NCBI GenBank assembly: GCA_017960585.1 | Contig: JAGCYX010000032.1 | Coordinates: 1 to 51,079 of the forward strand | From: Bacteroidales bacterium | Lineage (GTDB): Bacteria; Bacteroidota; Bacteroidia; Bacteroidales; UBA932 | Direction: 5' to 3' | Length of the DNA: 51,079 nucleotides | Part shown: piece by piece, positions 16,004 through 26,348 of the stretch | Numbering within the stretch: position 1 is the first letter of the stretch | How the letters are laid out: each line of letters opens with the position of its first letter | Program-made: the position numbers and the translations under genes | The notes under the pieces: generated by a model | Seen by the model: the letters and a program-made list of their open reading frames with translations, nothing else | Told to the model about the DNA's origin: nothing | Databases searched by the model: none

Positions 16004-17311
16004 CTATTTGACAGATTTGACGATTTCGACGATGCGGTCAAGCTCCTCGCGGGGATGCTTCTCCGTGACGCAGAAGGTCACGTAGCCGTCCTCGGTCTGG
16101 AGGGCGGCGAAGTAGCCGGCGTCGAGCAGGGCCTGCTGGAGCTTCTGGACGTCGCAGAGCGGCTTGAGGCAGAATTCTTTGAGGAATTCGCCGTCGAAGA
16201 CGCGCTGGAACTTGCCGGTGGCGAGCAGGGCGTCGTGCAGGTAGTGCGAGCCCTCGTAGCAGAGGGCGTTCAGCCGGCGCATGCCTTCCGGGCCCATCAG
16301 GGACAGGTACACCGTGCACCAGAGCGCCATCAGGGACTCGTTGGAGCAGATGTTGGAAGTGGCCTTCTCGCGGCGGATGTGCTGCTCGCGTGCCTGGAGC
16401 GTCAGGACGAAGCAGCGCTTGCCGGAGGCGTCCGTGGTCTGGCCGACGATGCGGCCGGGAAGCTTGCGCATCAGCGCCGTGGTGCAGGCCATGAAGCCTA
16501 CGTACGGGCCGCCGAAGCAGAGCGGAATGCCGAGGCTCTGTCCGTCGCCGACGGCAATGTCGGCGCCCCATTCGGCCGGACTCTTGACAACGGCCAGCGC
16601 GGACGGGTCGCAGTATTCGACCAGCAGGGCGCCCGCCTGATGGACCAGGTCCGCCAGGCCGAGATGGCTTTCGATGATGCCGAAGCGGTTGATGGACGGG
16701 ACGACGACGCCTGCCAGGTCAAGTACTCCTTCAGCAACTTCCTCGGCCACCTTGTCGGTGACGACGACGTTGATGCCGGCATATTTCGCGTAGGTCTGAA
16801 TCACGTCGATCACGTGGGGCAGCAGTCGGGCGGAGACGATCACGGAGTTGCGCTTGCGCGTGCTGGCGACGCACATGCGCATCGCCTCGGCCGCGGCGGT
16901 CGGACCGTCGTACATCGAAGCATTGGCGCAGTCCAGGCCCGTCAGGCGACAGATCATCGACTGCCATTCGAAGATGTAGCGCAGCGTGCCCTGCGAGATC
17001 TCGCACTGGTAGGGCGTGTAGGCCGTCAGGAATTCGCTGCGGGAAGTGATATACGGGATCACCGAAGGTGTGTAGTGGTCATAGGCTCCCTGGCCGACGA
17101 ACACCTTGAGTTTGGCGTTCTTGGCGGCCAGTCCCTCGAAAAAGTCACGAACCTGCTGTTCGCTCAAGGCGGACGGCAGGTCGTACTCCCCTTTGTAGAT
17201 GAAATCCGCGGGGACATCGGAGTACAGGTCCTCCAGGGACCCGACGCCGATCCTTTCGAGCATTACGCGGATATCTTCCTCTGTCTGAGGAAAATAACTG
17301 AATGCTCCCAT
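16004..17311 (-). CDS. gcvPA: Glycine dehydrogenase (decarboxylating) subunit 1
   Basis: The protein (435 aa) is the N-terminal half of the P protein, with [20 protein letters not shown] at its start, [33 protein letters not shown], and [20 protein letters not shown] with [18 protein letters not shown] near the end. It forms the alpha2beta2 P-protein complex with GcvPB. The gene begins 3 bp after the gcvH stop. Length and motifs are normal, and no defect is visible. Confidence 0.95.
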   Translation of the reverse strand: MGAFSYFPQTEEDIRVMLERIGVGSLEDLYSDVPADFIYKGEYDLPSALSEQQVRDFFEGLAAKNAKLKVFVGQGAYDHYTPSVIPYITSRSEFLTAYTPYQCEISQGTLRYIFEWQSMICRLTGLDCANASMYDGPTAAAEAMRMCVASTRKRNSVIVSARLLPHVIDVIQTYAKYAGINVVVTDKVAEEVAEGVLDLAGVVVPSINRFGIIESHLGLADLVHQAGALLVEYCDPSALAVVKSPAEWGADIAVGDGQSLGIPLCFGGPYVGFMACTTALMRKLPGRIVGQTTDASGKRCFVLTLQAREQHIRREKATSNICSNESLMALWCTVYLSLMGPEGMRRLNALCYEGSHYLHDALLATGKFQRVFDGEFLKEFCLKPLCDVQKLQQALLDAGYFAALQTEDGYVTFCVTEKHPREELDRIVEIVKSVK

Positions 17312-17314
17312 TGC

Positions 17315-17692
17315 TTATTTGGCGATTTCGGCGTAAGCGGCAGCGTTCAGCAGGGCGTCGAGTTCAGCCGTGTCGGACATCTCGACTTTGATGATCCAGG
17401 CCGCGTAGGCATCCTCGTTGATGAGTTCGGGCTTGTCCTCCAACTCGTCATTGCGGGCGATGACCTTGCCGGAGACCGGGGCGACCAGTTCGCTGGAGGT
17501 CTTGACGCTCTCCAGGGCGCCAAAATCGTCGCCGGCCACGACCTCGTCGTCGACGTCAGGCATTTCGACATAGGTAATGTCCCCCATCTCGCTCTGCGCG
17601 AAATCGGAAACGCCGATGATGGCCACGTTGCCATCCACTTTGACCCATTCGTGGGACTCGCTGTAGAGAAGTCCCTCAGCAATCTTGCTCAT
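17315..17692 (-). CDS. gcvH: Glycine cleavage system H protein
   Basis: The 125-residue protein is the lipoyl carrier of the glycine cleavage system. The lipoylation site is Lys64 in [13 protein letters not shown], preceded by [30 protein letters not shown] at the N terminus is typical. It shuttles the aminomethyl group from the P protein to GcvT. It sits between gcvT (13-bp gap) and gcvPA (3-bp gap). The lipoamide dehydrogenase (L protein) is not in this window. Confidence 0.95.
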   Translation of the reverse strand: MSKIAEGLLYSESHEWVKVDGNVAIIGVSDFAQSEMGDITYVEMPDVDDEVVAGDDFGALESVKTSSELVAPVSGKVIARNDELEDKPELINEDAYAAWIIKVEMSDTAELDALLNAAAYAEIAK

Positions 17693-17705
17693 AGTATATT
17701 TGTTT

Positions 17706-18812
17706 TTATTGTTTTTTATAATTGGTCTGGTAGAAACGCTTCTTGACGACGACGCCCGGGAAGGTGTTCTTGCGGATGCGGACGCGGAGCGGCGTGCCGA
17801 GGGCGGCGTGGGCCGTGTCCACGAGGGCGAAGCAGATGCTTTTCTCGAGGCTGATGGAATGGTAGCCGGTCGTGACGACGCCCACCTCGGTGCCGTCTTC
17901 CAGCTCCACGGGATAGCCGTGGCGCGGCACGGCCTTGTCGGCGAGCTCGATGCCCACCAGTTTGCGGGCCACGCCGTTCGCCTTCTGCGCCGCGAGCGCG
18001 TCCTTGCCGATGAATTCCGGCTTGTCCAGCTTGCAGAACATACCCAGACCGGCCATGATCGGAGAGATCTCCTCGGTCAGTTCGTCGCCGTAGAGCGGCA
18101 TGCCGGCCTCGAAGCGCAGCGTGTCGCGGCAGCCCAAGCCGCAGGGCTTGACGCCCGCGTTCAGCAGTTTCCGCCAGTAGTCGCGGATCTGCTCCGGTGC
18201 AGCATAGATCTCGAAGCCGTCCTCACCGGTGTAGCCGGTGCGGCTGACGATCACGCGGCGGCCGACGTGAGTAGTATCATAGAAGGTGTAGAAGTTCAGC
18301 GTTTCGACTTCCGGAAGCCCCAGCGTCCCGATGACGAATTGCTCGGCCTCCGGGCCCTGGACGGCGATCTGCCCCCAGGCGTCGGACTGATTGTCGATGA
18401 CCACGTCGAAGCCGGCGGACTGCTCCAGCATCCAGGCGTAGTCCTTGTCGATGTTGGAGGCGTTGACCACCAGCAGGTAGTGCTGCGGCTCGCTTTCGCG
18501 ATAGACGAGCAGGTCGTCCACCGTGCCTCCGTCGGGATAGAGCATCATGCCGTAGAGGATGCTGCCGGGCGTCAGCGTCCGGACATCATTGGTGAAGATG
18601 TGGTTCACGAAGCGCTCCGCGTCGGGGCCGCTGATGAAGATTTCGCCCATGTGGGAGACATCGAAAACGCCTGCAGCATGGCGGACGGCGTTGTGTTCGT
18701 CGATGATACCGCTGTACTGGATGGGCATGTCATACCCGGCAAAAGGGCTCATCTTGGCACCCAGCTCCACGTGGAGATCATGCAGACAAGTCTTCTTCAG
18801 GAGATTTTCCAT
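17706..18812 (-). CDS. gcvT: Glycine cleavage system T protein (aminomethyltransferase)
   Basis: The protein (368 aa) is a folate-dependent aminomethyltransferase with the N-terminal [55 protein letters not shown] and the C-terminal barrel. It transfers the one-carbon unit from GcvH to tetrahydrofolate and releases ammonia. It lies 23 bp downstream of a 155-residue gene that seems to head the operon. I saw no glycine-riboswitch-like tandem structure in the short upstream gap. Confidence 0.95.
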   Translation of the reverse strand: MENLLKKTCLHDLHVELGAKMSPFAGYDMPIQYSGIIDEHNAVRHAAGVFDVSHMGEIFISGPDAERFVNHIFTNDVRTLTPGSILYGMMLYPDGGTVDDLLVYRESEPQHYLLVVNASNIDKDYAWMLEQSAGFDVVIDNQSDAWGQIAVQGPEAEQFVIGTLGLPEVETLNFYTFYDTTHVGRRVIVSRTGYTGEDGFEIYAAPEQIRDYWRKLLNAGVKPCGLGCRDTLRFEAGMPLYGDELTEEISPIMAGLGMFCKLDKPEFIGKDALAAQKANGVARKLVGIELADKAVPRHGYPVELEDGTEVGVVTTGYHSISLEKSICFALVDTAHAALGTPLRVRIRKNTFPGVVVKKRFYQTNYKKQ

Positions 18813-18835
18813 GTTGGTTATCAGTTGTGGTAGTG

Positions 18836-19303
18836 TTATTTAAGGATTTCGAGGTCTTTCTTGAGGATCATCTTGGGGTCCATCATCTTTACTTTCTGGA
18901 AGAGGATGACCTGGTTGCCGAGCGAGAGATACACCTTGTCTTCGTGCTTGCCCTTGCGCCACCATTTGTAGAAGCCGACCGGGTCGTTCTCGAAAGGAAT
19001 CTTCGCCAGGATGCCGGAACTGTAGCCGGGATAGTCGATGACCAGGCGCAGCCCCATGAATTTCTTGTAATAGTCGGGATCTGCGCGGCGCAGCTTGCTG
19101 ACGAGCGGATTGAGGACTTCCATCGCGTCGACCTGCAGGACTTTGTCCCGGACGATCATCCGATGGATGCGGACGGGGTCGAAGTTGAGCCAGGCACCCA
19201 TACGGAGGGTCTTGGGGCCCTCGTCGGTGTCCAGCGTCAGCTCGTCCATCGAGAAGTACACCTTCTCGGGGTCCAGCGGATATTGTCCTACTTCCTGTTC
19301 CAT
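18836..19303 (-). CDS. Conserved hypothetical protein heading the gcv run
   Basis: The 155-residue protein is soluble, with no signal peptide or membrane helix. Visible features are a mixed alpha/beta composition, YPLDPEKVYFSMDELTLDTD near the start, RIHRMIVRDKVLQVDAMEVL, YKKFMGLRLVIDYPG and a basic KWWRKGKHEDKVYL segment. I do not recognise a family. A TAnnTTTG element (19321-19328) lies just upstream, and gcvT starts 23 bp after its stop, so it is probably the first gene of the glycine cleavage transcript. Confidence 0.7.
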   Translation of the reverse strand: MEQEVGQYPLDPEKVYFSMDELTLDTDEGPKTLRMGAWLNFDPVRIHRMIVRDKVLQVDAMEVLNPLVSKLRRADPDYYKKFMGLRLVIDYPGYSSGILAKIPFENDPVGFYKWWRKGKHEDKVYLSLGNQVILFQKVKMMDPKMILKKDLEILK

Positions 19304-19320
19304 CTGTAAAAATGCATCAA

Positions 19321-19328
19321 CAAATGTA
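19321..19328 (-). promoter_or_regulatory. -7 promoter element TACATTTG for the gcv run
   Basis: TACATTTG on the minus strand is a full match, 17 bp before the ATG at 19303. No other promoter candidate is seen before nnrD, so this may drive the whole run. Confidence 0.6.
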
Positions 19329-19364
19329 GGGTTTTATTTTGATTTTTCCTATTTTTACATCGTT

Positions 19365-19964
19365 ATGCAGCGAATAATTGCCGATTTTTCTGCTTTCGAA
19401 GGCACAAACTGTTACTGCTCGGCGGAGAGCGCGGAGCGGATCCGTCAGGCGATTGCCGACCTTCCCCTGCAGGCCTTCCACTGCATCGGAACCGGCGATT
19501 ATCATTACCAGACGCTGTTCTGGCTGGAGCGGATTGCGGAACCTTTCAGCCTGGTCCTGTTCGACCACCATCCGGATGACCAGCCCGGCGCCTTCGGCGA
19601 GGAGTTGCTGAGCTGCGGCGCCTGGGTCGCGTATGCACGCCGCTTGCCTCTGCTGCAGGCGGACTGCTGGATACGCGACCGGGCGGACTTCCCCGCCCTG
19701 GACAAGCTGCCGGACCTGCCGGTCTATGTTTCCGTGGACCTGGACGTACTGTCCCAGGACTACGCCCGGACTGACTGGGACCAGGGCGAGATGACGCTGG
19801 AAGAATTGCAGGCCGCACTCTGCCGCCTGATTGCTACGCACCGCATTCTTGGCGTGGACCTGTGCGGCGGGCACACCGCACAAAAAGGAGCCTCCCCGGC
19901 AGACCTTGCATTGAATGCAGCCACCGGGGAGGCCCTGTACGGATTATTCCGGAATCTTATTTGA
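19365..19964 (+). CDS. Compact arginase/agmatinase-family ureohydrolase
   Basis: The protein (199 aa) carries the three metal motifs of the ureohydrolase fold in shortened form. GTGDYHYQT stands for GGDHS, LVLFDHHPDDQ for DAHxD, and VYVSVDLDVLSQDYA for SxDxDxxDP. It ends with ILGVDLCGG. Typical arginases and agmatinases are about 300 residues, so the N-terminal strand region is much reduced. All the acidic and His manganese ligands of the motifs appear present, so it may be an active but divergent amidino- or formimino-hydrolase. The substrate is unknown. A TATTTTTA box ends 7 bp before the ATG. Confidence 0.75.
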   Translation: MQRIIADFSAFEGTNCYCSAESAERIRQAIADLPLQAFHCIGTGDYHYQTLFWLERIAEPFSLVLFDHHPDDQPGAFGEELLSCGAWVAYARRLPLLQADCWIRDRADFPALDKLPDLPVYVSVDLDVLSQDYARTDWDQGEMTLEELQAALCRLIATHRILGVDLCGGHTAQKGASPADLALNAATGEALYGLFRNLI

Positions 19965-20517
19965 CGATCTTGAACGTGACGGGGATCGTGCAGGAAACAG
20001 GAACGTTCTTGCCGTTCTTCTTGGCCGGAGCCCAAGCCGGAGCGTTGGCCACGACGCGGAGCGCCTCGGTGTCCAGCTCGCTGTCCACACCCTTGACCAC
20101 CTGCGCGTTGCGGATCTTGCCGTTGGCGTCGACCACGAAGGCCACGGTCACGTTGCCCTGGACGTCGTTCTCAAGCGCGTTCTGAGGATACTGGATGTTT
20201 TCCTGGACATACTTCCGGAAAGAATCGGCGTCGCCGCCGTTGAAGGTCGGCTTGGCCTCGACCGTAGCGTACGGCTCGATGCCCTCGAGCTTCTCGAGCG
20301 CCTCGTCGGCACGCTCGATAGCACCCTCGACAGCCTCGCCGGCAGCCTGAGCAGCGCCTTCGACAGCCTCGATACCTTCCTGGGCGGCACCCTCGACAGC
20401 CTCTACGGCCTCGTTGGCTGCGTCCTTGACATCATCACTTCCCTTGCCTTCGTTCTTGCAGGAGAAGACCATCATCGCGCAAGCGGCGATCATGGCGACA
20501 GCATAAATCTTTTTCAT
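19957..20517 (-). CDS. Lipoprotein with TonB C-terminal domain
   Basis: The 186-residue protein has a lipoprotein signal (MKKIYAVAMIAACAMMVFSC; Cys20). An Ala/Glu/Gly-rich region follows, with EAVEGAAQ-type repeats (about 32-75), and then a TonB/energy-transducer C-terminal domain: ADSFRKYVQENIQYPQNALE, GNVTVAFVVDANGKIRNAQV and NGKNVPVSCTIPVTFKI. The ATG at 20517 is used because the longer frame adds no signal. Such lipoproteins lack the membrane-spanning N terminus of true TonB. The helical repeat region could span periplasm or peptidoglycan. It is convergent with the ureohydrolase (8-bp overlap of ends). Confidence 0.8.
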   Translation of the reverse strand: MKKIYAVAMIAACAMMVFSCKNEGKGSDDVKDAANEAVEAVEGAAQEGIEAVEGAAQAAGEAVEGAIERADEALEKLEGIEPYATVEAKPTFNGGDADSFRKYVQENIQYPQNALENDVQGNVTVAFVVDANGKIRNAQVVKGVDSELDTEALRVVANAPAWAPAKKNGKNVPVSCTIPVTFKIVK

Positions 20518-20550
20518 GACTATAAATGAGTTAAATAGGATTCTCGGGCG

Positions 20551-20558
20551 CAAAGGTA
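20551..20558 (-). promoter_or_regulatory. -7 promoter element TACCTTTG for TonB-domain lipoprotein
   Basis: TACCTTTG on the minus strand is a full TAnnTTTG match, 33 bp before the ATG at 20517. Confidence 0.6.
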
Positions 20559-20630
20559 ACAATTATTCCGTTACGTTGTTAAAATTTTTTAAGATATTGC
20601 GCGAGTGGCTGATTCTCGCGGATTTTTATG

Positions 20631-20638
20631 TACATTTG
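20631..20638 (+). promoter_or_regulatory. -7 promoter element TACATTTG 4 bp before cstA start
   Basis: TACATTTG is a full match and ends 4 bp before ATG 20643. The predicted transcription start falls on or next to the start codon, implying a leaderless cstA mRNA. Confidence 0.6.
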
Positions 20639-20642
20639 TACT

Positions 20643-22100
20643 ATGATTACATTCTTTATCAGTGTCATCGTCCTGGTCCTGGGATTCCTGCTCTACGGCA
20701 AGTTGGTCGAGCGGGTTTTCGGGCCGGATCCGAACCGTCCTACGCCGGCCTTCACGAAGGCGGACGGTATCGATTACATCGCCCTTCCCACCTGGAAGGT
20801 ATTCATGATCCAGTTCCTGAACATTGCCGGCACGGGGCCCATCTTCGGCGCCATCATGGGTGCGAAATTCGGCCCGGCCGCCTTCCTCTGGATCGTATTC
20901 GGCTGCATTTTCGGCGGCGCCGTGCATGACTATCTCAGCGGCATGCTGTCGCTGCGTCATGGGGGCGTGGGCCTGCCGGAACTGATCGGCACCTACCTCG
21001 GCAAGCGGGCCAAGACCGTGATGCTCTGCTTCTCGATCCTGCTGCTGGTGCTGGTGGGCGCCGTGTTCGTGTACAGCCCGGCCGTCATCCTCAAGGACCT
21101 GGCCGGCGACGGGACCAACACCGCCTTCATGATCTGGGCGCTCGTGATCTTCTTCTATTATATCATCGCCACGATGCTGCCGATCGACCGGATCATCGGC
21201 AAGATCTACCCGATCTTCGCCATCGCCCTGATATTCATGGCCGTGGCCCTGATGATCGGCTTGATTGTCAAGATGCCGCAGATTCCCGAGATCTGGGACG
21301 GCCTGCAGAACCGCTCGCAGACCTGGGGCGGCAAGGGCCAGCCGATGTGGCCCTATATGTTCGTGACCATCGCCTGCGGAGCCATCAGCGGCTTCCACGC
21401 GACGCAGAGCCCGCTGATGGCGCGCTGCCTGAAGAGCGAGAAACTCGGGCGCCCCGTCTTCTACGGTTCCATGATTACGGAAGGACTGGTGGCCCTCATC
21501 TGGGCGGCCATCTCCTCTTACTTCTTCTTCGGCGGCGGTGCCGCTGAAGTCGGCGGCTCCTTCTCGGATGCAGCTCCGACCATCGTGACCAAAGTGTCCC
21601 GCAACTGGCTGGGTATCGCCGGCAGCATCCTTGCCCTGTGCGGCGTGGTGGCCGCCCCGATCACCAGCGGCGACACGGCCCTGCGCAGCGCACGCCTGAT
21701 CATCGCGGACTTCCTGCATTTCGACCAGAAAGCAATCGGCAAGCGCCTCGCCATCAGCATTCCCCTTTTCGCCGTGGCGGCGCTGCTGTTGTGGTTCAAT
21801 ATCGCCAACGAGGACGGTTTCAACGTGATCTGGCGCTACTTCGGCTGGGCCAACCAGACCCTGGCCGTCTTCACGCTCTGGGCGCTGACCGTCTTCCTCG
21901 CGCGTGAGCGCAAGGGTGCGTACTACCTGATGACCCTCCTGCCGGCCTGCCTGATGACGGCCGTCAGCGTGACCTATATCAGCATCGCCCAGATCGGCTT
22001 CAACCTTCCGCTCGGCTGGAACCGCGTGATCGGCGCCGCCGTCATCATCCTCTGCATCACGCTATTTTTCATCTGGAAAATCAAAAACGCCCGCAAATAA
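20643..22100 (+). CDS. cstA: Carbon starvation protein A (CstA-type peptide/pyruvate transporter)
   Basis: The 485-residue protein is a multi-spanning membrane protein with CstA hallmarks: LLYGKLVERVFGPDPNRPTP, the N-terminal core IAGTGPIFGAIMGAKFGP, GCIFGGAVHDY, ISGFHATQSPLMARCL, APITSGDTALRSAR and RYFGWANQTLA. CstA proteins import peptides or pyruvate under carbon limitation. It is shorter than E. coli CstA (about 700) but like the short Bacteroidales form. I use the ATG at 20643, because an upstream ATG at 20628 lies within or ahead of the promoter box. ettA follows 6 bp downstream. Confidence 0.9.
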   Translation: MITFFISVIVLVLGFLLYGKLVERVFGPDPNRPTPAFTKADGIDYIALPTWKVFMIQFLNIAGTGPIFGAIMGAKFGPAAFLWIVFGCIFGGAVHDYLSGMLSLRHGGVGLPELIGTYLGKRAKTVMLCFSILLLVLVGAVFVYSPAVILKDLAGDGTNTAFMIWALVIFFYYIIATMLPIDRIIGKIYPIFAIALIFMAVALMIGLIVKMPQIPEIWDGLQNRSQTWGGKGQPMWPYMFVTIACGAISGFHATQSPLMARCLKSEKLGRPVFYGSMITEGLVALIWAAISSYFFFGGGAAEVGGSFSDAAPTIVTKVSRNWLGIAGSILALCGVVAAPITSGDTALRSARLIIADFLHFDQKAIGKRLAISIPLFAVAALLLWFNIANEDGFNVIWRYFGWANQTLAVFTLWALTVFLARERKGAYYLMTLLPACLMTAVSVTYISIAQIGFNLPLGWNRVIGAAVIILCITLFFIWKIKNARK

Positions 22101-22106
22101 CGACGT

Positions 22107-23783
<1,677 letters not shown>

Positions 23784-23784
23784 G

Positions 23785-24174
23785 ATGAAGAAAAGCTATT
23801 CAGACGATATCAAGAAGCTCCAGGACAGCATCAAGCGGCTGCAGGAGATCAAGGAAGTGCTCTACGCCGTGGAAGACGTGGCGCTGGAGGTGGAACGCGG
23901 CGTGAGCGAGATCGACGCCCGCATTCCCCTGCGGGAAAACCTCCACGAAATCAAGGACGGCGAGCAGCGCGCCCAGGCCGAACACGCCCTGGACCTGCTG
24001 GAAGAGACCTTCGCACTCATCGACGAAATTCTCGGTCCGCCCGAGGATGAACTGACCGGCGAACCCGTCGGCACGCCGATGGATCCCGTGGCCCGCGGAT
24101 CCCGCCCCAGCGAGCTGCGGCTCGAGGATTTCCTGCGCAACTACAAACCCGGCAACAAGAACAAAGTCAGTTGA
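23785..24174 (+). CDS. Small coiled-coil hypothetical protein
   Basis: The 129-residue protein is highly charged. Residues 5-90 are strongly helical with heptad-like spacing (DIKKLQDSIKRLQEIKEVL, AEHALDLLEETFALIDEIL). A Pro/Gly-rich segment and a basic tail (FLRNYKPGNKNKVS) follow. There is no signal peptide or metal motif, and I do not recognise a family. It starts 1 bp after the ettA stop and its end is 2 bp before the next ATG, so it is translated from the cstA-ettA transcript. Confidence 0.65.
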   Translation: MKKSYSDDIKKLQDSIKRLQEIKEVLYAVEDVALEVERGVSEIDARIPLRENLHEIKDGEQRAQAEHALDLLEETFALIDEILGPPEDELTGEPVGTPMDPVARGSRPSELRLEDFLRNYKPGNKNKVS

Positions 24175-24176
24175 TT

Positions 24177-24620
24177 ATGGTATACGATATTTCCATCAAA
24201 CTCCCGCAGGGCTGGGTCTCCGACCTGGACAGCTACATCGACGAATCCGGTGTGGAGATCACGCATCTCTCCTGCCACCTTCCCAACGACAAGAAGCAGA
24301 CCGACGAGGCGCTGATCGACGCCTACGTGGGCCCGATGCCCGAGGACATGACGGCGGCCGACCAGGCCCTGTCCAATTATGCCGACACCGTCGGCTTCGA
24401 CGAGGATGATCCGGAGGATTTCGATCCCATCGTGGAATGGCCGTTCAACGGCAAGAAAGCCTATGGCTTCGAGGCGCTCGCAGAGGATGACTCCCCGATG
24501 CGCATGATGTGCATCGAGCTCAAGAAAGGCATTCTCGTGATTCTGGTCATCCTGGCCAAGGATGACGATACGCTCGTGGAGGCTGTGACCCTCGCCGAGC
24601 GGGGTCTTCGTTTGAAATAG
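24177..24620 (+). CDS. Hypothetical acidic soluble protein
   Basis: The protein (147 aa) is acidic and without a signal peptide. It contains ISIKLPQGWVSDLDSYIDES, an Asp/Glu-rich stretch (FDEDDPEDFDPIVEWPFNG) and a hydrophobic strand GILVILVILAKDD near the C terminus that is too short for a confident membrane anchor. ATG 24177 is preferred to TTG 24171. No family is recognised. It is the last gene of the cstA run, and its stop abuts the stop of the convergent DUF2207 gene. Confidence 0.62.
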   Translation: MVYDISIKLPQGWVSDLDSYIDESGVEITHLSCHLPNDKKQTDEALIDAYVGPMPEDMTAADQALSNYADTVGFDEDDPEDFDPIVEWPFNGKKAYGFEALAEDDSPMRMMCIELKKGILVILVILAKDDDTLVEAVTLAERGLRLK

Positions 24621-26348
24621 TTAGCGGCTGCCGCCACCGTGACCGCCGCCGTGGTGGCCACCTCCGCCATGATGGGAGGAGTGGCCTCCCCCGCCGTAAT
24701 AGCGGGTCCGGCCGGACGAGCTGCTGCTGGAGCTGCTGCCGGCATTCTTCCAGTCCACGCGGCTCTTCTCTTTCTGCGCGGCGGAGAACAGGAGCGAGGA
24801 GGAACTGTGGATCGTGCTCAGGACGGTCGTGCTGTCCGGGATGGCCCGGCTGATTTCCGGGTAGAGTTTAGCCAGATTCTTGGAGACCTTCTCGGCAATA
24901 CCGAAGAGTTCTGCATAGACCAGGTATTCCTGCCATATGGCGGCTTCCGGCACCTCCCGCATCTTGGATAAGGTGAAATCGTTCAGGAAGTTGCGGAACT
25001 GGGCCACCTTGCAACGTTCTTCTTCCGGGAGGGGGTTCCAGATCTTCCGTCCGGCCACGCGGGTCTCCAGCGTCCAGTTCAGCACTTTGTGGTAATGGCT
25101 CTTCGCCCAGTTGCTGAACTCGTCCGCCTCCAGGATCAGGTTGCGGCCGGCAGCCTCGCGCGTGGCTTTATAGAAACTCATCTCCCACTCGTCCTTCGGC
25201 TCCAGGTCGTCGGCGGTGGATTTGGTGAAGCGAAGGTTCACCCGTCCCTCGTGCGCAGGATCCTTCTCGCTGGTCAACAGGCCCTGATGGACCCAGCGCA
25301 GGAAATAGGCACCCATAAGGTGCTTGAAGGCCGGACTCTCGCTGGTCAGTTCGTCGCCCTCGACCAGGAGACTGTAGGCGGCGCACAGATTGTCGTCCAG
25401 GGGCAGGTCGCGCGTCCAGCCGGTGATGCGGCGCGAGCCGAAGACGGCTTTCTTGTAGCGGCGTCCGGTCCACCGTTTCCAGCAGCTGACCACCATGGCC
25501 GGGATGATGATGAACACCATCAGGAGCCCGCCTATCAGGAGGAAGAAGTTGCCCACCTCCTTCAGGAAGCGTTTGCCGTCCCAGTCATCCTCATCGTCCG
25601 TCGGCAGGATAAAATCGCTACCCAGGAACGCGTCTTCGCGCAGCTGTTCGAACGAGCGCTCGTCGGTGGTACGCGGCTGGATGACACCTTTGTCGAAGCG
25701 CATCATCACGATCAGGGAACTGGAATAGTCGAAGGGCTCCGTGGACTCGATGTACACGACGCCGTCTTCGACGCGATAGTCCGCTTCGCAGCCGAATACC
25801 CAGACACCCATATTCCCCTCTTCTCCGGCCGTCCAGACCCAGGTGGAATCCACCAAGTTGTTAATCTTCATACTGACGTGCTGGGGGTTGGCCGCCCATT
25901 CGTCATTGAGGAACTGCCAGTTGAACATGTCGTTCTCCCCATCGGCGCTGGCCTGGATGAGGTTGTCGATCACGTAGATGATGTCGAAGACATGGTCGCC
26001 CGGGTCGCCCTGGCCCCAGCACAACTCGACGCCGTTGCGCTTGTCGACGATGCCGCAGCGATGCCGTTTCTGCTCGAGCGTCCGGTCGGAATCCCAGTTC
26101 CGGCCGTCGTCCTCGAACTTGACGTCATTCTCGAACACGCGGAGATCGCGGATGCCGCGCGCTCCCAGGTTTTCGATGGGAATATACCACTCGGTGCCGC
26201 CGGTGACGGTCACGTCCCAGCGCTGGTGGACGACGGCATTGCCGTTCTTATGCAGCCAGACTTCGGTCTGGATGTCACGGATGTCCGTGGCGGAGAGCAT
26301 CAGGCAGGCCAGGCACAGCGCTACCAGACAGGTCAAAAATCGTTTCAT
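24621..26348 (-). CDS. DUF2207 family membrane protein
   Basis: The 575-residue protein has a signal peptide (MKRFLTCLVALCLACLMLSA) and an N-terminal beta-rich extracytoplasmic domain (RDIQTEVWLHKNGNAVVHQRW, TEWYIPIENLGARGI, FDIIYVIDNLIQA). A transmembrane segment follows near 265-290 (FFLLIGGLLMVFIIIPAMVV), then a cytoplasmic domain and a Ser/Gly/His-rich tail with GGGGHSSHHGGGGHHGGG that could bind metal. This is the DUF2207 layout; the function is unknown. Its start overlaps the CPBP gene stop (ATGA), so the two are coupled. Confidence 0.85.
   Translation of the reverse strand: MKRFLTCLVALCLACLMLSATDIRDIQTEVWLHKNGNAVVHQRWDVTVTGGTEWYIPIENLGARGIRDLRVFENDVKFEDDGRNWDSDRTLEQKRHRCGIVDKRNGVELCWGQGDPGDHVFDIIYVIDNLIQASADGENDMFNWQFLNDEWAANPQHVSMKINNLVDSTWVWTAGEEGNMGVWVFGCEADYRVEDGVVYIESTEPFDYSSSLIVMMRFDKGVIQPRTTDERSFEQLREDAFLGSDFILPTDDEDDWDGKRFLKEVGNFFLLIGGLLMVFIIIPAMVVSCWKRWTGRRYKKAVFGSRRITGWTRDLPLDDNLCAAYSLLVEGDELTSESPAFKHLMGAYFLRWVHQGLLTSEKDPAHEGRVNLRFTKSTADDLEPKDEWEMSFYKATREAAGRNLILEADEFSNWAKSHYHKVLNWTLETRVAGRKIWNPLPEEERCKVAQFRNFLNDFTLSKMREVPEAAIWQEYLVYAELFGIAEKVSKNLAKLYPEISRAIPDSTTVLSTIHSSSSLLFSAAQKEKSRVDWKNAGSSSSSSSSGRTRYYGGGGHSSHHGGGGHHGGGHGGGSR

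Noticed and set aside
13073-17746. Plus-strand frames over 500 codons opposite nnrD and the gcv genes
   Set aside because: All lie antisense to well-recognised enzymes with full motifs; no domain is seen in the plus-strand translations.
18812-19365. Glycine riboswitch before gcvT
   Set aside because: The gap before gcvT is 23 bp and the leader before the 155-aa gene is under 20 bp from the promoter box; there is no room for tandem aptamers.
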